Shown here in pieces: positions 18,302-28,713 of a stretch of DNA of 64,000 nucleotides (its first letter is position 1; each line of letters opens with the position of its first letter). The stretch comes from Pantoea sp. At-9b. Lineage in GTDB: Bacteria > Pseudomonadota > Gammaproteobacteria > Enterobacterales > Enterobacteriaceae. A model generated the notes under the pieces. The model was given only the letters and a program-made list of their open reading frames with translations. It ran no database searches and was not told where the DNA came from. The stretch covers positions 248,001 through 312,000 of the forward strand of contig NC_014839.1 in assembly GCF_000175935.2 (NCBI RefSeq). The letters are read 5' to 3'. The position numbers were made by a program, and so were the translations under genes.

Positions 18302-19555
18302 ATGATTTACACATCATTGTTTATTCTGGTTACTATAGCGATACTAACATTTTTATATTCGATGTTAACGGGAAAGGTTGGGATTTTTTTCACGCAATGG
18401 GTAGTTTACCTTGTATGGTTCTTTTGTGTTCCTGCATTCTTACAGTACTCCGCCCATCAGTTTCCGTGGCCAAACTATCCTAAAGATAACGAGATAAATG
18501 AGGTAAACACAATGTCGATTGTGTTTACTCTCTTTTTATTTATTGGTTACTCTTTATGTTTCAAAAAAACAAGCGAAAAAAGCACAAGTGGGTATAGATA
18601 TTCAGTTACAACAATGACTAATGTTTTGGCGATAATAATGTTGCTACCAGCTGTTGTATTCATTCAAATTACAGGTGTTGGTTCCTTTTTTTCAGGGCGC
18701 TCGTCACTGGGAGAAATGGTATATGCAGATAGTTTTATGCCGATGCTCTATGCATTGTCAAAATTTGTTGCCTTTGGAGTCTTGGTCGTATACTTGTCGT
18801 TATGGAAAACAAAAACAAAAGATTTCAAATATGCTAGTGGTGCGACTATTGTCTTGATGATGTCTGTAGTGGTCAATTTTATAATTAACAATCCGTTATC
18901 GAGTCCAAGGTTTCACTTCCTGAGTATGACAATTGCTTTAGTCATTTTGGCAGGATTTATGAATAGTAAAAAATCCTTTGTTATTCTATTTTTTGCTTCA
19001 CCTATCTTATTGTTTATTCTTTTCCCCGCAATTAAGCACATTGGAGACTCTTCGCAAGATTTTAAGACGTATGATACGGCAAGTTATATCGTGCAGGGTG
19101 TGGATTTTGATTCATTCCAACAATTGGTGAATATATTAAGATATGTCCAGGATAAAGGATATTCTTATGGAATGAATTTCATTGCCGGTGTCTGTTTCTT
19201 TATACCACGATTTATATGGGAATCGAAGCCTAGCAATTTAGGGATATTAGCAGCTGATCATCAAGGTTATTTTTATACTAATTTAAGTGCGCCACTAGTT
19301 GGGGAATTGTATTATGCGGGGAATTTTATATTTATAATACTAGGTGCTGTCATATTAGGTGGGTTGACAGGGAAGGCAGATTCGTTACTGCGAAATAGAG
19401 CCATTTCATCAATGTATTTAACAGGTTTATGGATTTCTTCATTCGCATTTATTGTATTCCGAGGATCATTCGGTTCGGTAGCTCCACCTATAACATTAGG
19501 ACTATGTTCATCATTAATTTTATTCGCAAGCACGAGAAAAATACCAAAGTCCTAA
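18302..19555 (+). CDS. wzy: Wzy-type polysaccharide polymerase
   Basis: 417 residues and strongly hydrophobic throughout, about 10-12 predicted membrane segments, with a large periplasmic loop around residues 230-330 (KTYDTASYIVQGVDFDSFQQ). This is the pattern of the O-antigen/EPS polymerase (Wzy) family, which joins repeat units on undecaprenyl diphosphate at the periplasmic face. Sequence conservation in the family is low, so the call rests on topology, length and the position directly after wzc. It is the only polymerase candidate in the cluster. Confidence 0.75.
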   Translation: MIYTSLFILVTIAILTFLYSMLTGKVGIFFTQWVVYLVWFFCVPAFLQYSAHQFPWPNYPKDNEINEVNTMSIVFTLFLFIGYSLCFKKTSEKSTSGYRYSVTTMTNVLAIIMLLPAVVFIQITGVGSFFSGRSSLGEMVYADSFMPMLYALSKFVAFGVLVVYLSLWKTKTKDFKYASGATIVLMMSVVVNFIINNPLSSPRFHFLSMTIALVILAGFMNSKKSFVILFFASPILLFILFPAIKHIGDSSQDFKTYDTASYIVQGVDFDSFQQLVNILRYVQDKGYSYGMNFIAGVCFFIPRFIWESKPSNLGILAADHQGYFYTNLSAPLVGELYYAGNFIFIILGAVILGGLTGKADSLLRNRAISSMYLTGLWISSFAFIVFRGSFGSVAPPITLGLCSSLILFASTRKIPKS

Positions 19556-19600
19556 ATTTAATAAATGAAAAAATTACAGGTCAAGGGATAGAAGCACTCT

Positions 19601-20773
19601 ATGAGAAAAATCATAATGTTCACAAGATCTTTACCCATGCACGGTGTTGGTGGTATGGAGGTTGTGGCGTGGGATTTAGCCCAATCTTTGTCCAGGTTAG
19701 GGTGTGATCTAGAAATAATAACTACTGAAACAAAAGAATTTAAAGGAAAACATGTAATAAATGGAGTCCCAATACATTTCATTGAAGGAGTAAGAGCTGG
19801 GAAATATTCAAGGAAATGGTGGAAAAGATCAAAAGAAATTTTTGATCTAAATTATAAAGAAAAATGCGACTGTGTGTTCAGTGTGAGCACAGGTGCGTAT
19901 GGTTTACTCAGAGATAAAATGAGTTACAACGATATAGACTTCGTAATCCAGATTCATGGAACAGCATGGGGAGAATTAATATCTAAATTAAAATCCAGAA
20001 CCCTAAAAGGATTCTTGACATGGCCTAAAAATTTATCATGGATGTTTAGAGATTTGGTCAATTATAACAATTTCGATAGAGTAATCAGTATCGGTAAGCA
20101 AGTGTCTGATGATCTTTCAAAATGGCCATACGCAAAAATCATAGCCCCTGATAAACATATAATGATAAAAAACGGGATAGACCATGTTTTGTTCTCACCC
20201 AATGAAGTAATCAAAAATGAAGTTTTAGAAAAATACCAAATTCCCAAGAATAAAAAACTGATAGTAACTGCATGCCGTCTTCATGAACAAAAAGGGGTTT
20301 TGAATTGTCTAAGAACACTGGAAAAAATAAAAGATGACATACAGTTATTTTATGTTGTTGTAGGTTCTGGCCCACAAGAAGGTTATCTTAAAAAAGTTAC
20401 TAATGAGTTAGGGCTTACAGATAGAGTTCTATTTACAGGTTCATTATCGAGACCACAAATTGCAGAGCTCGAAAGTGCTTGTGATTTATTTTTATTTCTC
20501 ACTGACCGTGTTGAGGGATTACCACTGAATGTGCTTGAGGCATCTGCGGTGGGTCTTGATATTGTTATTTCTGAGCAAGTGAAACTTTTTGATTCGATTA
20601 GAATAACGTCAGTAAATCCAAAGGAGTACGCAAAAAACGCTAAAATAATAGTTGATAAATTGTCAGCTACAGAATCGTTGACCAATGCCTACTTACCGTC
20701 CGAGTATACGCTTGATTACACTGCAGAAAAATATCTGGAAACTATATGCCAGATTAAAAAGGAGCAGAAGTGA
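19601..20773 (+). CDS. GT4-family glycosyltransferase
   Basis: 390 residues, GT-B fold. The N-terminal glycine-rich start is KIIMFTRSLPMHGVGGMEVV, and the donor domain contains IVTACRLHEQKGVLNCLRTL, FTGSLSRPQIAEL and the E-x7-E motif in EGLPLNVLEA (near residue 306). Retaining GT4 enzymes add sugars from nucleotide donors to the lipid-linked repeat unit on the cytoplasmic face. The stop overlaps the start of the flippase gene by 4 nt. Donor and acceptor are unknown. Confidence 0.88.
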   Translation: MRKIIMFTRSLPMHGVGGMEVVAWDLAQSLSRLGCDLEIITTETKEFKGKHVINGVPIHFIEGVRAGKYSRKWWKRSKEIFDLNYKEKCDCVFSVSTGAYGLLRDKMSYNDIDFVIQIHGTAWGELISKLKSRTLKGFLTWPKNLSWMFRDLVNYNNFDRVISIGKQVSDDLSKWPYAKIIAPDKHIMIKNGIDHVLFSPNEVIKNEVLEKYQIPKNKKLIVTACRLHEQKGVLNCLRTLEKIKDDIQLFYVVVGSGPQEGYLKKVTNELGLTDRVLFTGSLSRPQIAELESACDLFLFLTDRVEGLPLNVLEASAVGLDIVISEQVKLFDSIRITSVNPKEYAKNAKIIVDKLSATESLTNAYLPSEYTLDYTAEKYLETICQIKKEQK

Positions 20774-22248
20774 AAAAAGCTATCACATCATTGGTGAGTG
20801 GTAATTTAGCATCGAAGCTCTTAGGCCTGATAAGAGAAATGGTGGTCGCAGCTTTATTCGGAACAGGATACGTTAATGGAGCATATCGTGTAGCACAAAC
20901 TGGAACTTTAGTACCTGTCAACTTTCTTGTAAGCGATAGTCTGACAGCTTTTATACCATTGTTCAAAAAGTTCAGAGAGGACGATGAAGATAAGGCCTTA
21001 CTTTTTTTTTGGTTGATGCAGCTCTTCTTTCTCATTTTCTCGGTTGTGCTAACTTTAGGGGCATTTTTATTTGTAGATGAGTGGTTGAGCTTACTCGCTC
21101 CTGGGTTAGACCCAAAGACAAGAGCGTTGTCTGAATCAATGTTACTAATAATGAGCTTGGGTATAATTTTATACTTGAGTTCAGCGCTAATAAATTATAT
21201 TGAAATGGCAAACGAAGATTTCACACCAATGTCACTTCGACCATCAATACAAAATTTAGGCATGCTTGTAGGCGCTTTTTTTGCTTATTATCTCCATGAC
21301 CCACTTTATTTAGCATGGGGATTTACAGTGGGTTATGTTTTCTTCTTTTTGTGGGTGTTGAAAAGAGGCCTGAAGAAAAAAATTATTGCATTCCCAAGTA
21401 AAATACAACGCATTGATATTAAGGATGTAATGCAATCTTTCTGGGCAACTATCAAACCTTTAGTATTTTTACCCTTTTTATATCAGGGTAACATTGCGAT
21501 AGAACGAGCAGTTGCAACTCTAATTAGTTTAACCGCAATATCAGCTCTGGATTACGCAAAGTTTATCAACGAAACTTTGCTTCTTATAGTGTCAACGCCA
21601 GTTGCATTAGTTGGTCTTGTGAATTGGTCAGGTGAAACAAAACAAGGCTTAACGTTAAAGTTAGCAAAAGCAATAAAAATAATATTAATTATCTCACTAC
21701 CTATTTCATTATTCATTTATCTGAATTCAGAAATGATAGTTTCAATTTTATTCGAAAGAGGGCGTTTTAATAAAGAGTCAATTGATGTCACAGCAATGAT
21801 TTTGAAAGGTATGTCTATTGGTTTATGGGCTAATGTTGTTGGATATGTACTCGTAAAAGCATTAACTGCTCAGTTTAGAAATGGAACAGTCTTAATAATT
21901 ATGTTCTTTAGTGTGGTTTCTAATGCTCTTTTCAATATCCTATTTTATGAACATTATCGAGAAATATCTTTAGGCTTAGGTAATTCATTATATGGGATTG
22001 TAATGTTTATATCTGCAATGACATATTTAAAGCTGTGGGGTGAATTTAAAACAATAATACCACCGATATTAATATCTTCAGTTATTTATCTTGTGGTTTC
22101 ATATTCACTTAACATGAACGATAGGTCAATGTTCACTTTCTATATTAATAGTGCTGTGTTCTTGTTATTTTGGAGTGGGTGCGTATTTCTAATTCCATCC
22201 TGGAGAGTGCTAATTGTTAAGGAGATAGTAAGTCGTGGCAAAAAATAG
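20770..22248 (+). CDS. MurJ/MviN-type lipid-linked oligosaccharide flippase (Wzx role)
   Basis: 492 residues with about 12-14 membrane segments. The start GNLASKLLGLIREMVVAALF, GTGYVNGAYRVAQ and the motif ILFERGRFNKESIDVTAMIL (near residue 327) are the hallmarks of the MVF branch (MurJ), not of PST-type Wzx. No other flippase gene is in the cluster, so it probably moves the EPS repeat unit on undecaprenyl diphosphate across the inner membrane. GAG ribosome-binding site just upstream (GGAGCAGAAGTG); the start is GTG 20770, inside the previous gene's end. Confidence 0.85.
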   Translation: MKKAITSLVSGNLASKLLGLIREMVVAALFGTGYVNGAYRVAQTGTLVPVNFLVSDSLTAFIPLFKKFREDDEDKALLFFWLMQLFFLIFSVVLTLGAFLFVDEWLSLLAPGLDPKTRALSESMLLIMSLGIILYLSSALINYIEMANEDFTPMSLRPSIQNLGMLVGAFFAYYLHDPLYLAWGFTVGYVFFFLWVLKRGLKKKIIAFPSKIQRIDIKDVMQSFWATIKPLVFLPFLYQGNIAIERAVATLISLTAISALDYAKFINETLLLIVSTPVALVGLVNWSGETKQGLTLKLAKAIKIILIISLPISLFIYLNSEMIVSILFERGRFNKESIDVTAMILKGMSIGLWANVVGYVLVKALTAQFRNGTVLIIMFFSVVSNALFNILFYEHYREISLGLGNSLYGIVMFISAMTYLKLWGEFKTIIPPILISSVIYLVVSYSLNMNDRSMFTFYINSAVFLLFWSGCVFLIPSWRVLIVKEIVSRGKK

Positions 22249-22801
22249 AATAAAACCAATACATCTTCTTTCGTTGTTAAACGTTATAATTCTAAAAATT
22301 AGGTTTGGTAGTAAAATAAAGTTAGATATAAGAAAGGTTTTCATTCATCCAAGTGCTACTGTAAATATTAAAGGTGAAGGAAGAATAAAAATAAGCACAA
22401 CTGGCGGAAGAGTTTACATCTCTAAAGGTTCATCTATTTTAGCCTCTGGTGGTGAGTTGGAAATTGGAAGCGGTGTTTTTTTTAATAGTAACGCGCATAT
22501 TGTGTGTCATAAAAAGATAATAATAGGGGATGACTGTATGTTTGGTCATAATATTTGCATTTTTGACTCAGACCATCGCTTTGATATTCCTGGTAGTAAG
22601 TTTAGTTCCCAGGGGTATGTTGTGCGTGAAATATGCATTGCGAATAATGTCTGGGTCGGGGCAGGTTCTGTAATAACTAAGGGAACAAGTATTGGGTCGA
22701 ATGTTGTCGTTGGTGCTAATTCTGTCGTCAGAGGTTCGTTGGACGAGAAGAGCTTATACGCAGGCAATCCGGTCAAACGGGTAAGAGGAATTTATGAATA
22801 A
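22235..22801 (+). CDS. Hexapeptide-repeat (LbH) acyltransferase
   Basis: 188 residues from GTG 22235, overlapping the flippase gene by 14 nt with AAGGAG upstream. Left-handed beta-helix repeats fill residues 45-170, for example IGDDCMFGHNICIFDSDHRF and VWVGAGSVITKGTSIGSNVV, and VVVGANSVVRGSL. The DSDHRF segment with its histidine is where WbbJ/NodL-type acetyltransferases carry the catalytic residue. Predicted to O-acetylate a sugar of the repeat unit. It overlaps the next glycosyltransferase start by 8 nt. Confidence 0.85.
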   Translation: MAKNRIKPIHLLSLLNVIILKIRFGSKIKLDIRKVFIHPSATVNIKGEGRIKISTTGGRVYISKGSSILASGGELEIGSGVFFNSNAHIVCHKKIIIGDDCMFGHNICIFDSDHRFDIPGSKFSSQGYVVREICIANNVWVGAGSVITKGTSIGSNVVVGANSVVRGSLDEKSLYAGNPVKRVRGIYE

Positions 22802-23954
22802 ATATATAATACTATTATCAACTGCAGATTGGGATAACCCCTTTTGGACAAATAAACAACATGTTGCAGTGGAGCTTGCCAGATTAGGTTATAAAGTATT
22901 ATATGTTGATTCTTTAGGTCTGAGAAAGCCTGGTCTGAATAAAAAGGACATGAGACGTGTTTTTTTAAGAATTTTCAAAGCACTGAAACCACCTAAAAAA
23001 GTGAGCGATAACATATGGGTTTGGTCTCCGATTAATTTGCCATGGAATAATATTTCAATTGCGCGATTCGTAAATAAAACTTACTTGCGTTTATTCCTTT
23101 CGGTTTGGAGTAAGACTCTTAAATTCAAAAGTCCGATTTTATGGACTTACAATCCTTTAACAACGGAGTTTCTCGACCCAAGTAAATACGAGAAAACAAT
23201 ATATCATTGCGTGGATGAGATCAAAGAGCAGCCCGGAATGCCGAGAGAAATATTGGAAAGGGAAGAGATAAAGTTATTGCAGGTTTCGGATGCTATTTTT
23301 GTTACCGCCCCTCAGCTCTATGAAAGTAAGAAGAAATGGAATAGTAATATTTTTTATTTTTCTAATGTTGCTGATTACAGTCATTTTAACAAGGCAGTTA
23401 CGGTAGACTATGAACTACCTGAAGAATTAAGAAGTTTAAAAGGTCCGTTTATAGGATTTATCGGCGCAGTAAGCAACTACAAAGTGGATTTTGAACTTTT
23501 AGAGTATATCGCCAGTTCACGGCCAGATTATAATTTTGTAATTATAGGGCTCGTTGGTGAGGGAGAACCAGGAACAAATGTAAACATATTAAAAAAATAT
23601 TCTAATATACATTTTCTAGGACCAAAAAGTTACGATGCTTTACCGAGTTACTTAAGGTTCTTCGATGTGGCGCTCTTACCAAATAGGTTAAATGAGTACA
23701 CTGACAACATGTTCCCTATGAAATTCTTCGAGTATCTTGCAGCAGGTAGGCCTGTAGTGAGTGTCAATCTTTCATCAATTCGTGAATTTGATGGAGTGGT
23801 TAAAATTGGTCACTCTCACAGTGAGTTCCTCAGGCATATAGATGATTGCCTGGAGGAAAATAACTCAAGACAACTGGATTTTCTTAATCTTGCGAAAGAG
23901 TATACCTATGAAACAAGAATGAAAAAGATGCTAACGGCAATTAATGAAATTTAG
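22794..23954 (+). CDS. GT-B glycosyltransferase, TuaH-like
   Basis: 386 residues. The N-terminal domain reads DWDNPFWTNKQHVAVELARL then YKVLYVDSLGLRKPG, and YHCVDEIKEQPG resembles the TuaH/GumK-like group. The donor domain shows GPFIGFIGAVSNYKVDFELL, HFLGPKSYDALPSYL and FPMKFFEYLAAGRPVVS, typical of GT4-like transferases. It overlaps the acyltransferase by 8 nt and belongs to the same translation-coupled run. Probably adds one sugar of the repeat unit; which one is unknown. Confidence 0.82.
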   Translation: MNKYIILLSTADWDNPFWTNKQHVAVELARLGYKVLYVDSLGLRKPGLNKKDMRRVFLRIFKALKPPKKVSDNIWVWSPINLPWNNISIARFVNKTYLRLFLSVWSKTLKFKSPILWTYNPLTTEFLDPSKYEKTIYHCVDEIKEQPGMPREILEREEIKLLQVSDAIFVTAPQLYESKKKWNSNIFYFSNVADYSHFNKAVTVDYELPEELRSLKGPFIGFIGAVSNYKVDFELLEYIASSRPDYNFVIIGLVGEGEPGTNVNILKKYSNIHFLGPKSYDALPSYLRFFDVALLPNRLNEYTDNMFPMKFFEYLAAGRPVVSVNLSSIREFDGVVKIGHSHSEFLRHIDDCLEENNSRQLDFLNLAKEYTYETRMKKMLTAINEI

Positions 23955-23996
23955 GCAAATCAGCATTAAAAAGCTCCTATGAACTGGAGGTGCATT

Positions 23997-25544
23997 TTGC
24001 ACAGGCGCTCATTTATCGCGGTAATTCTTTCTTCAATTGCGTTGCATGAGAATTGCTTTGCAAAACCATCAATTTCACCTGATCTTACGGAGCTTAAATT
24101 TGACAAGGATGTTTTGATACATAAATCAGGTAATAAAGTCGATAGAGAGTATTTAATTAATAATGATTCATTCGACTCTGATTTTTTGTTTGTAAAAAAC
24201 AAAAATGATGGTATTGCGGATTTATACGTCTATCATGAAGAACCTAAAAACTTAGGATTTCATAGTAGAGATTATGTCTATACCAGAAGAGGAGGTGTTT
24301 GGGCTAGATTAAATTATTATTTTACGCTTGAAGATTTCGGGGCAATTTCTGATGGTGTAACTGACTGTTCCAGAGAGATCAGCTTAGCACTTAATTCGGG
24401 CTTAGTGATACGCTCAATTGATAAAGGGGTTTATTTGCTCCGGGATACAGTCAGAATATCCGCAGTAAGTCTGGATTTCATGGGTTTTGGAAAAGGTAGG
24501 ACGGTATTCTTACTGGATCATATTAATCATGGGGTAGTATATGACGAGCCGAGAAATAAAAATGATAAATGTAGTGTTAATCTTTCTGGCTTCACAATAA
24601 AGCGACTAAATTCGAATGATTATAAATCAGCAGCTGGGCCTAAAGGTTTGTATGTCGCTAATGCTAGTCCTTTGAGAATTTATGATGTAGAAGAGTGCTA
24701 TGGCATTGGTTATGGAGTTCATATCGATTTTAGCAACGACATAATTATAAAGCGTTGCCATGTACATAACCATCAAGATGATATGGGAGGAGCCAGCGGC
24801 ACAGATGGCATTCATATATATAGGTCTGAGAATATTTTAGTGGAAAATAATGTCATACATGACGTTGGCGATGATGCTATTTCTACAGGTTCATTTGATC
24901 CAAAATATAGAATTAAAAATGTAGTAATCAAAGATAATTACATATACAACACTAAGAGTGGAATAAAAATTTACTCATTTGCGAGTGATGTAAACATTAA
25001 CAACAATCGTATTGTTAATTCTCGTGAAGGAGGTGTATATATAACTGATGATAAGAACTCAATAGATGATGCGACGGTAGACAACATCGTTATAATGGGG
25101 AACTTTTTTTCTGCAATAGGCCTTTCTTCTAAAAGTGATGAGGCAGGTGCATTGAGAATCAGGTTTTGGCCTAACAAAAATACCAAATCACTTATATCTA
25201 ACATTACGTTCAAGAATAATAAAATCCAAGATTGTTTAACTGGCGTATCAATTCTCACATATGATTATGCTAAAAAAGCAAAGAATATTTATATTATTAA
25301 CAATGTTTTTAAAGAGACAGTCAATGGCGAAAATTTCAATATTCGGTATAAACAACTTCAGTATTTTATAAGGGTCGTGCAATGTTATGGTGATTTTATT
25401 GTTTCCAAAAATAATTTCCATACAGAGAAGCCGACCTTGATTAAGTTTGATATTGCGAAAACAAAAGACGCTGAAGGAAAATTTATAGCAATATTTATGT
25501 TCATAGATAATAGAGTTCACGTGTTGTTAAAAACCAAAAAATGA
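23997..25544 (+). CDS. Exported right-handed beta-helix (pectate-lyase-3-fold) protein
   Basis: 515 residues from TTG 23997, chosen because GGAGG (23986-23990) lies six bases before it while the in-frame ATG at 23979 has no ribosome-binding site. The TTG start gives a clean signal peptide (HRRSFIAVILSSIALHENCFA). Residues 110-130 hold the Pectate_lyase_3 signature FTLEDFGAISDGVTDCSREI, followed by parallel beta-helix rungs (VVIKDNYIYNTKSGIKIYSF; ITFKNNKIQDCLTGVSILTY). Such proteins in EPS clusters act as polysaccharide lyases, hydrolases or epimerases in the periplasm. The catalytic type cannot be assigned; candidate acids are in the DGIHI, DVGDDAIST stretch near residues 258-295. Confidence 0.8.
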   Translation: MHRRSFIAVILSSIALHENCFAKPSISPDLTELKFDKDVLIHKSGNKVDREYLINNDSFDSDFLFVKNKNDGIADLYVYHEEPKNLGFHSRDYVYTRRGGVWARLNYYFTLEDFGAISDGVTDCSREISLALNSGLVIRSIDKGVYLLRDTVRISAVSLDFMGFGKGRTVFLLDHINHGVVYDEPRNKNDKCSVNLSGFTIKRLNSNDYKSAAGPKGLYVANASPLRIYDVEECYGIGYGVHIDFSNDIIIKRCHVHNHQDDMGGASGTDGIHIYRSENILVENNVIHDVGDDAISTGSFDPKYRIKNVVIKDNYIYNTKSGIKIYSFASDVNINNNRIVNSREGGVYITDDKNSIDDATVDNIVIMGNFFSAIGLSSKSDEAGALRIRFWPNKNTKSLISNITFKNNKIQDCLTGVSILTYDYAKKAKNIYIINNVFKETVNGENFNIRYKQLQYFIRVVQCYGDFIVSKNNFHTEKPTLIKFDIAKTKDAEGKFIAIFMFIDNRVHVLLKTKK

Positions 25545-25751
25545 TCGAATATTTCATGAATTTTGAATGTGTAGGTCATTATGTAATGGAAAGAAATAAA
25601 ATTATTTGAATGCTCTCTCAATAGAGCAATGGTTTTTTAAAGCTTGGCTTATAAGTCTCATGCGAATTTATTAATTGCCTTAGTTGTCACAGTTAACTGG
25701 GTTTTTTTGAATGATTACTAATTCTATATGTTTAACTATGAGGCGTGAATT
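25545..25751 (+). promoter_or_regulatory. Leader between beta-helix gene and manC
   Basis: 207 bp without a gene. CAGTTAACTG followed by GGTTTTTTT (about 25688-25709) resembles a weak terminator, and GAGGCG lies ahead of manC. Composition changes from AT-rich to moderate here, so manC-manB probably has its own promoter or a different origin. Confidence 0.35.
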
Positions 25752-27173
25752 ATGATTCTTCCTGTAATCATGGCTGGCGGCACTGGTAGTCGCCTATGGC
25801 CAATGTCTCGCGAACTTTATCCTAAACAATTCCTTCGTCTTTATGGCGATTACTCTATGCTTCAAGAAACAATCAACCGATTGAGAGGGTTAGACGTTTC
25901 TGAGCCATTAGTGATCTGTAATGAACAACATCGTTTTTTAGTTGCTGAGCAACTCCGTAATATTGGGCAATTATCTAAGAATATTATTCTTGAACCCGTT
26001 GGGCGAAATACTGCTCCTGCTATAACATTGGCAGCGTTAAATGCAATCACTCACGGAGAAGACCCGCTGTTATTAGTGTTAGCAGCAGATCATGTCATTG
26101 GGAATCAAAAAGCATTTCACTGTGCGGTTCAGGATGCAATTCCCTATGCGGAACAGGGAATGCTTGTGACATTTGGTATTGTTGCTTCAGAGCCAGAAAC
26201 AGGTTATGGCTACATTCAACGTGGTGCGTCATTAGGAAGTGGCAACCCGCCTGTATTCAGGGTTCATCGTTTTGTTGAAAAACCGGACCTTCCAACGGCA
26301 TTACAGTATCTTGAGTCAGGTGAATACTATTGGAACAGCGGTATGTTTCTGTTTCATGCAAGTCGATTCCTGGAAGAAATGTCTCAGTTCAGACCGGATA
26401 TTCTGGCAGCATGCAAAACAGCTATTGCGTCTGCTCAGACAGATACACATCAAGATTTTATCCGTGTCGATAAACAAGCCTTTATCTCGTGTCCTGATGA
26501 ATCAGTCGATTACGCTGTTATGGAGAAAACAACTGATGCTGTCGTCGTTCCTCTTGATGCGGGTTGGAATGATGTAGGTTCATGGTCGGCACTTTGGGAT
26601 GTCAATAGTAAAGATGTTCAAGGCAACGCTCTGGCCGGTGATGTTTTCACACACCATACCAGTAACTGCTACATTAACACTGACGAAAAATTGGTTGCAG
26701 CAGTCGGTGTTGATAACCTGGTGATTATCAATACCAAAGACGCAGTACTGGTTATTGATAAATCACAGGTTCAAGACGTTAAAAAAGTTGTTGAGTTTCT
26801 CAAGAAAAATGAGCGTGGTGAACATCGAGTCCACCGTGAGTCATACCAACCGTGGGGAAAAAACGACAAAGTTGTAAGCATGCCTCGCTATAACGTTAAC
26901 CGTGTGACGGTAAAACCTGGAGGTATGTTTTCCCTACAAATGCATCATCACCGTGCTGAACACTGGGTTGTTCTTTCAGGAACTGCAAAGGTGACTATTG
27001 AAGATAACACCTTTTTACTAACAGAGAATCAATCCACATTTATTCCCATAGGTTCTCAACATATGCTGGAAAACCCAGGAAGGATTCCTCTTGAATTGTT
27101 GGAAATACAGTCCGGTTCATATCTTGGTGATGATGATATTATTCGTACTAAAGATCACTATGGCCTTAGTTAA
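25752..27173 (+). CDS. manC: Mannose-1-phosphate guanylyltransferase (ManC/CpsB)
   Basis: 473 residues, typical for the bifunctional-length ManC. The nucleotidyltransferase signature [19 protein letters not shown] starts at residue 9. EKPDLPTA and the FVEKP motif are near residue 175. A C-terminal cupin domain (from about residue 350; [20 protein letters not shown]) is of the phosphomannose-isomerase type. It makes GDP-mannose from mannose-1-P and GTP for the EPS. manB follows 14 bp later. No gmd or fcl is present, so mannose rather than fucose is the likely sugar. Confidence 0.95.
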   Translation: MILPVIMAGGTGSRLWPMSRELYPKQFLRLYGDYSMLQETINRLRGLDVSEPLVICNEQHRFLVAEQLRNIGQLSKNIILEPVGRNTAPAITLAALNAITHGEDPLLLVLAADHVIGNQKAFHCAVQDAIPYAEQGMLVTFGIVASEPETGYGYIQRGASLGSGNPPVFRVHRFVEKPDLPTALQYLESGEYYWNSGMFLFHASRFLEEMSQFRPDILAACKTAIASAQTDTHQDFIRVDKQAFISCPDESVDYAVMEKTTDAVVVPLDAGWNDVGSWSALWDVNSKDVQGNALAGDVFTHHTSNCYINTDEKLVAAVGVDNLVIINTKDAVLVIDKSQVQDVKKVVEFLKKNERGEHRVHRESYQPWGKNDKVVSMPRYNVNRVTVKPGGMFSLQMHHHRAEHWVVLSGTAKVTIEDNTFLLTENQSTFIPIGSQHMLENPGRIPLELLEIQSGSYLGDDDIIRTKDHYGLS

Positions 27174-27187
27174 ACAAGGGATGCAAA

Positions 27188-28564
27188 ATGTCTGGTAAAT
27201 TAACCTGCTTTAAAGCGTATGACATTAGAGGGAAATTAGGCGAAGAATTAAATGAAGATATTGCTTACCGGATTGGCCGTGCTTATGGTGAATATCTGAA
27301 GCCTAAAGAAATGGTGGTTGGTGGTGATGTGAGATTAACTAGTGAGGGTTTGAAAAATGCACTGGCTAATGGTCTACGTGATGCCGGTACAGACGTTGTT
27401 GATATTGGTTTATCCGGCACTGAAGAGATTTACTTTGCTACTTCATATTTAAATATTGATGGTGGCATTGAAGTTACAGCCAGTCATAACCCGCTAGATT
27501 ATAATGGCATGAAGCTAGTTCGTGAGGGTTCTAAACCGATAAGCGGGGATACTGGCTTACGTGATATTCAGCGCCTTGCTGAGGAAAATAGTTTCTCACC
27601 GTCTGCCCCAGAAGATCGTGGCAGCTATACCAAACTCTCAGTTCTGGATGCTTACGTCGAGAAACTGTTTAGCTATGTCAACTTGAATAATTTCACGCAA
27701 CCAATGAAACTTGTGGTCAACTCCGGTAACGGGGCGGCAGGACATGTAATTGATGCTATCCAAGAGCGCTTCGAACAAGCTGGAGTTGATATTCAGTTCG
27801 TCAAGGTACATCACCAACCAGATGGACATTTTCCTAACGGTATTCCCAATCCGTTGTTGCCTGAGTGTAGGCAGGACACCACAGATGCAGTCATCGTAAA
27901 TGCAGCAGATATGGGCATCGCATTCGATGGGGATTTTGACCGTTGTTTCCTATTTGATAGCGAAGGAAAATTCATTGAAGGTTATTATATTGTCGGATTA
28001 CTTGCTGCTGCCTTCCTTGAAAAAGATCCGGGTGCACGCATAATTCATGATCCTCGCCTTAGCTGGAATACCATAGATATCGTAACGGGCGCTGGTGGTG
28101 TGCCTGTAATGTCGAAAACTGGGCATGCCTTTATCAAGGAACGCATGCGTCATGAAGACGCGGTTTACGGTGGTGAAATGAGTGCTCATCATTACTTCCG
28201 TGATTTCGCTTATTGTGATAGTGGGATGATCCCGTGGTTGCTTGTAACCGAATTACTCCAGGTCAAAGGTCAATCTCTGAGGGAATTAGTTAACAGTCGT
28301 ATGCTGGCCTACCCCGCTTCCGGCGAGATAAATAGTATAATTGACCAGCCTCAGCAGGCGATTGAACGCGTATTACAGCATTATGAAGATGAAGCATTAA
28401 GTCTTGATAGAACTGATGGTATTAGTCTTGAGTTTTCTGACTGGCGATTCAACTTAAGAAGTTCCAACACTGAACCAGTAGTTAGACTCAATGTAGAATC
28501 TCGCGCAAACGTCGCTTTAATGCAAAAGCACACTGATAATATTCTCGCTATTCTGCGTAGTTAA
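27188..28564 (+). CDS. manB: Phosphomannomutase (ManB/CpsG)
   Basis: 458 residues. The phosphoserine loop is [15 protein letters not shown] near residue 96, the metal loop is [11 protein letters not shown] near 242, the sugar-specificity loop is [12 protein letters not shown] near 321, and the phosphate site is [14 protein letters not shown] near 430. It converts mannose-6-P to mannose-1-P, the substrate of ManC next door. It ends the manCB pair; a gap of 149 bp with a CCATTTT/AAAATGG hairpin (28627-28643) follows. Confidence 0.95.
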   Translation: MSGKLTCFKAYDIRGKLGEELNEDIAYRIGRAYGEYLKPKEMVVGGDVRLTSEGLKNALANGLRDAGTDVVDIGLSGTEEIYFATSYLNIDGGIEVTASHNPLDYNGMKLVREGSKPISGDTGLRDIQRLAEENSFSPSAPEDRGSYTKLSVLDAYVEKLFSYVNLNNFTQPMKLVVNSGNGAAGHVIDAIQERFEQAGVDIQFVKVHHQPDGHFPNGIPNPLLPECRQDTTDAVIVNAADMGIAFDGDFDRCFLFDSEGKFIEGYYIVGLLAAAFLEKDPGARIIHDPRLSWNTIDIVTGAGGVPVMSKTGHAFIKERMRHEDAVYGGEMSAHHYFRDFAYCDSGMIPWLLVTELLQVKGQSLRELVNSRMLAYPASGEINSIIDQPQQAIERVLQHYEDEALSLDRTDGISLEFSDWRFNLRSSNTEPVVRLNVESRANVALMQKHTDNILAILRS

Positions 28565-28713
28565 ACATTATTCATCATCATGTAATTACATCAATTTGTT
28601 CTCATATTGCGATTTTCTTCCTCCATCCATTTTTTGAAAATGGAATTAAAAGAAAATAAGCTTTATGAGAGTTAGTTTTGTTCGACGTAATCAGTATTAA
28701 AGAGGGTTAAATT

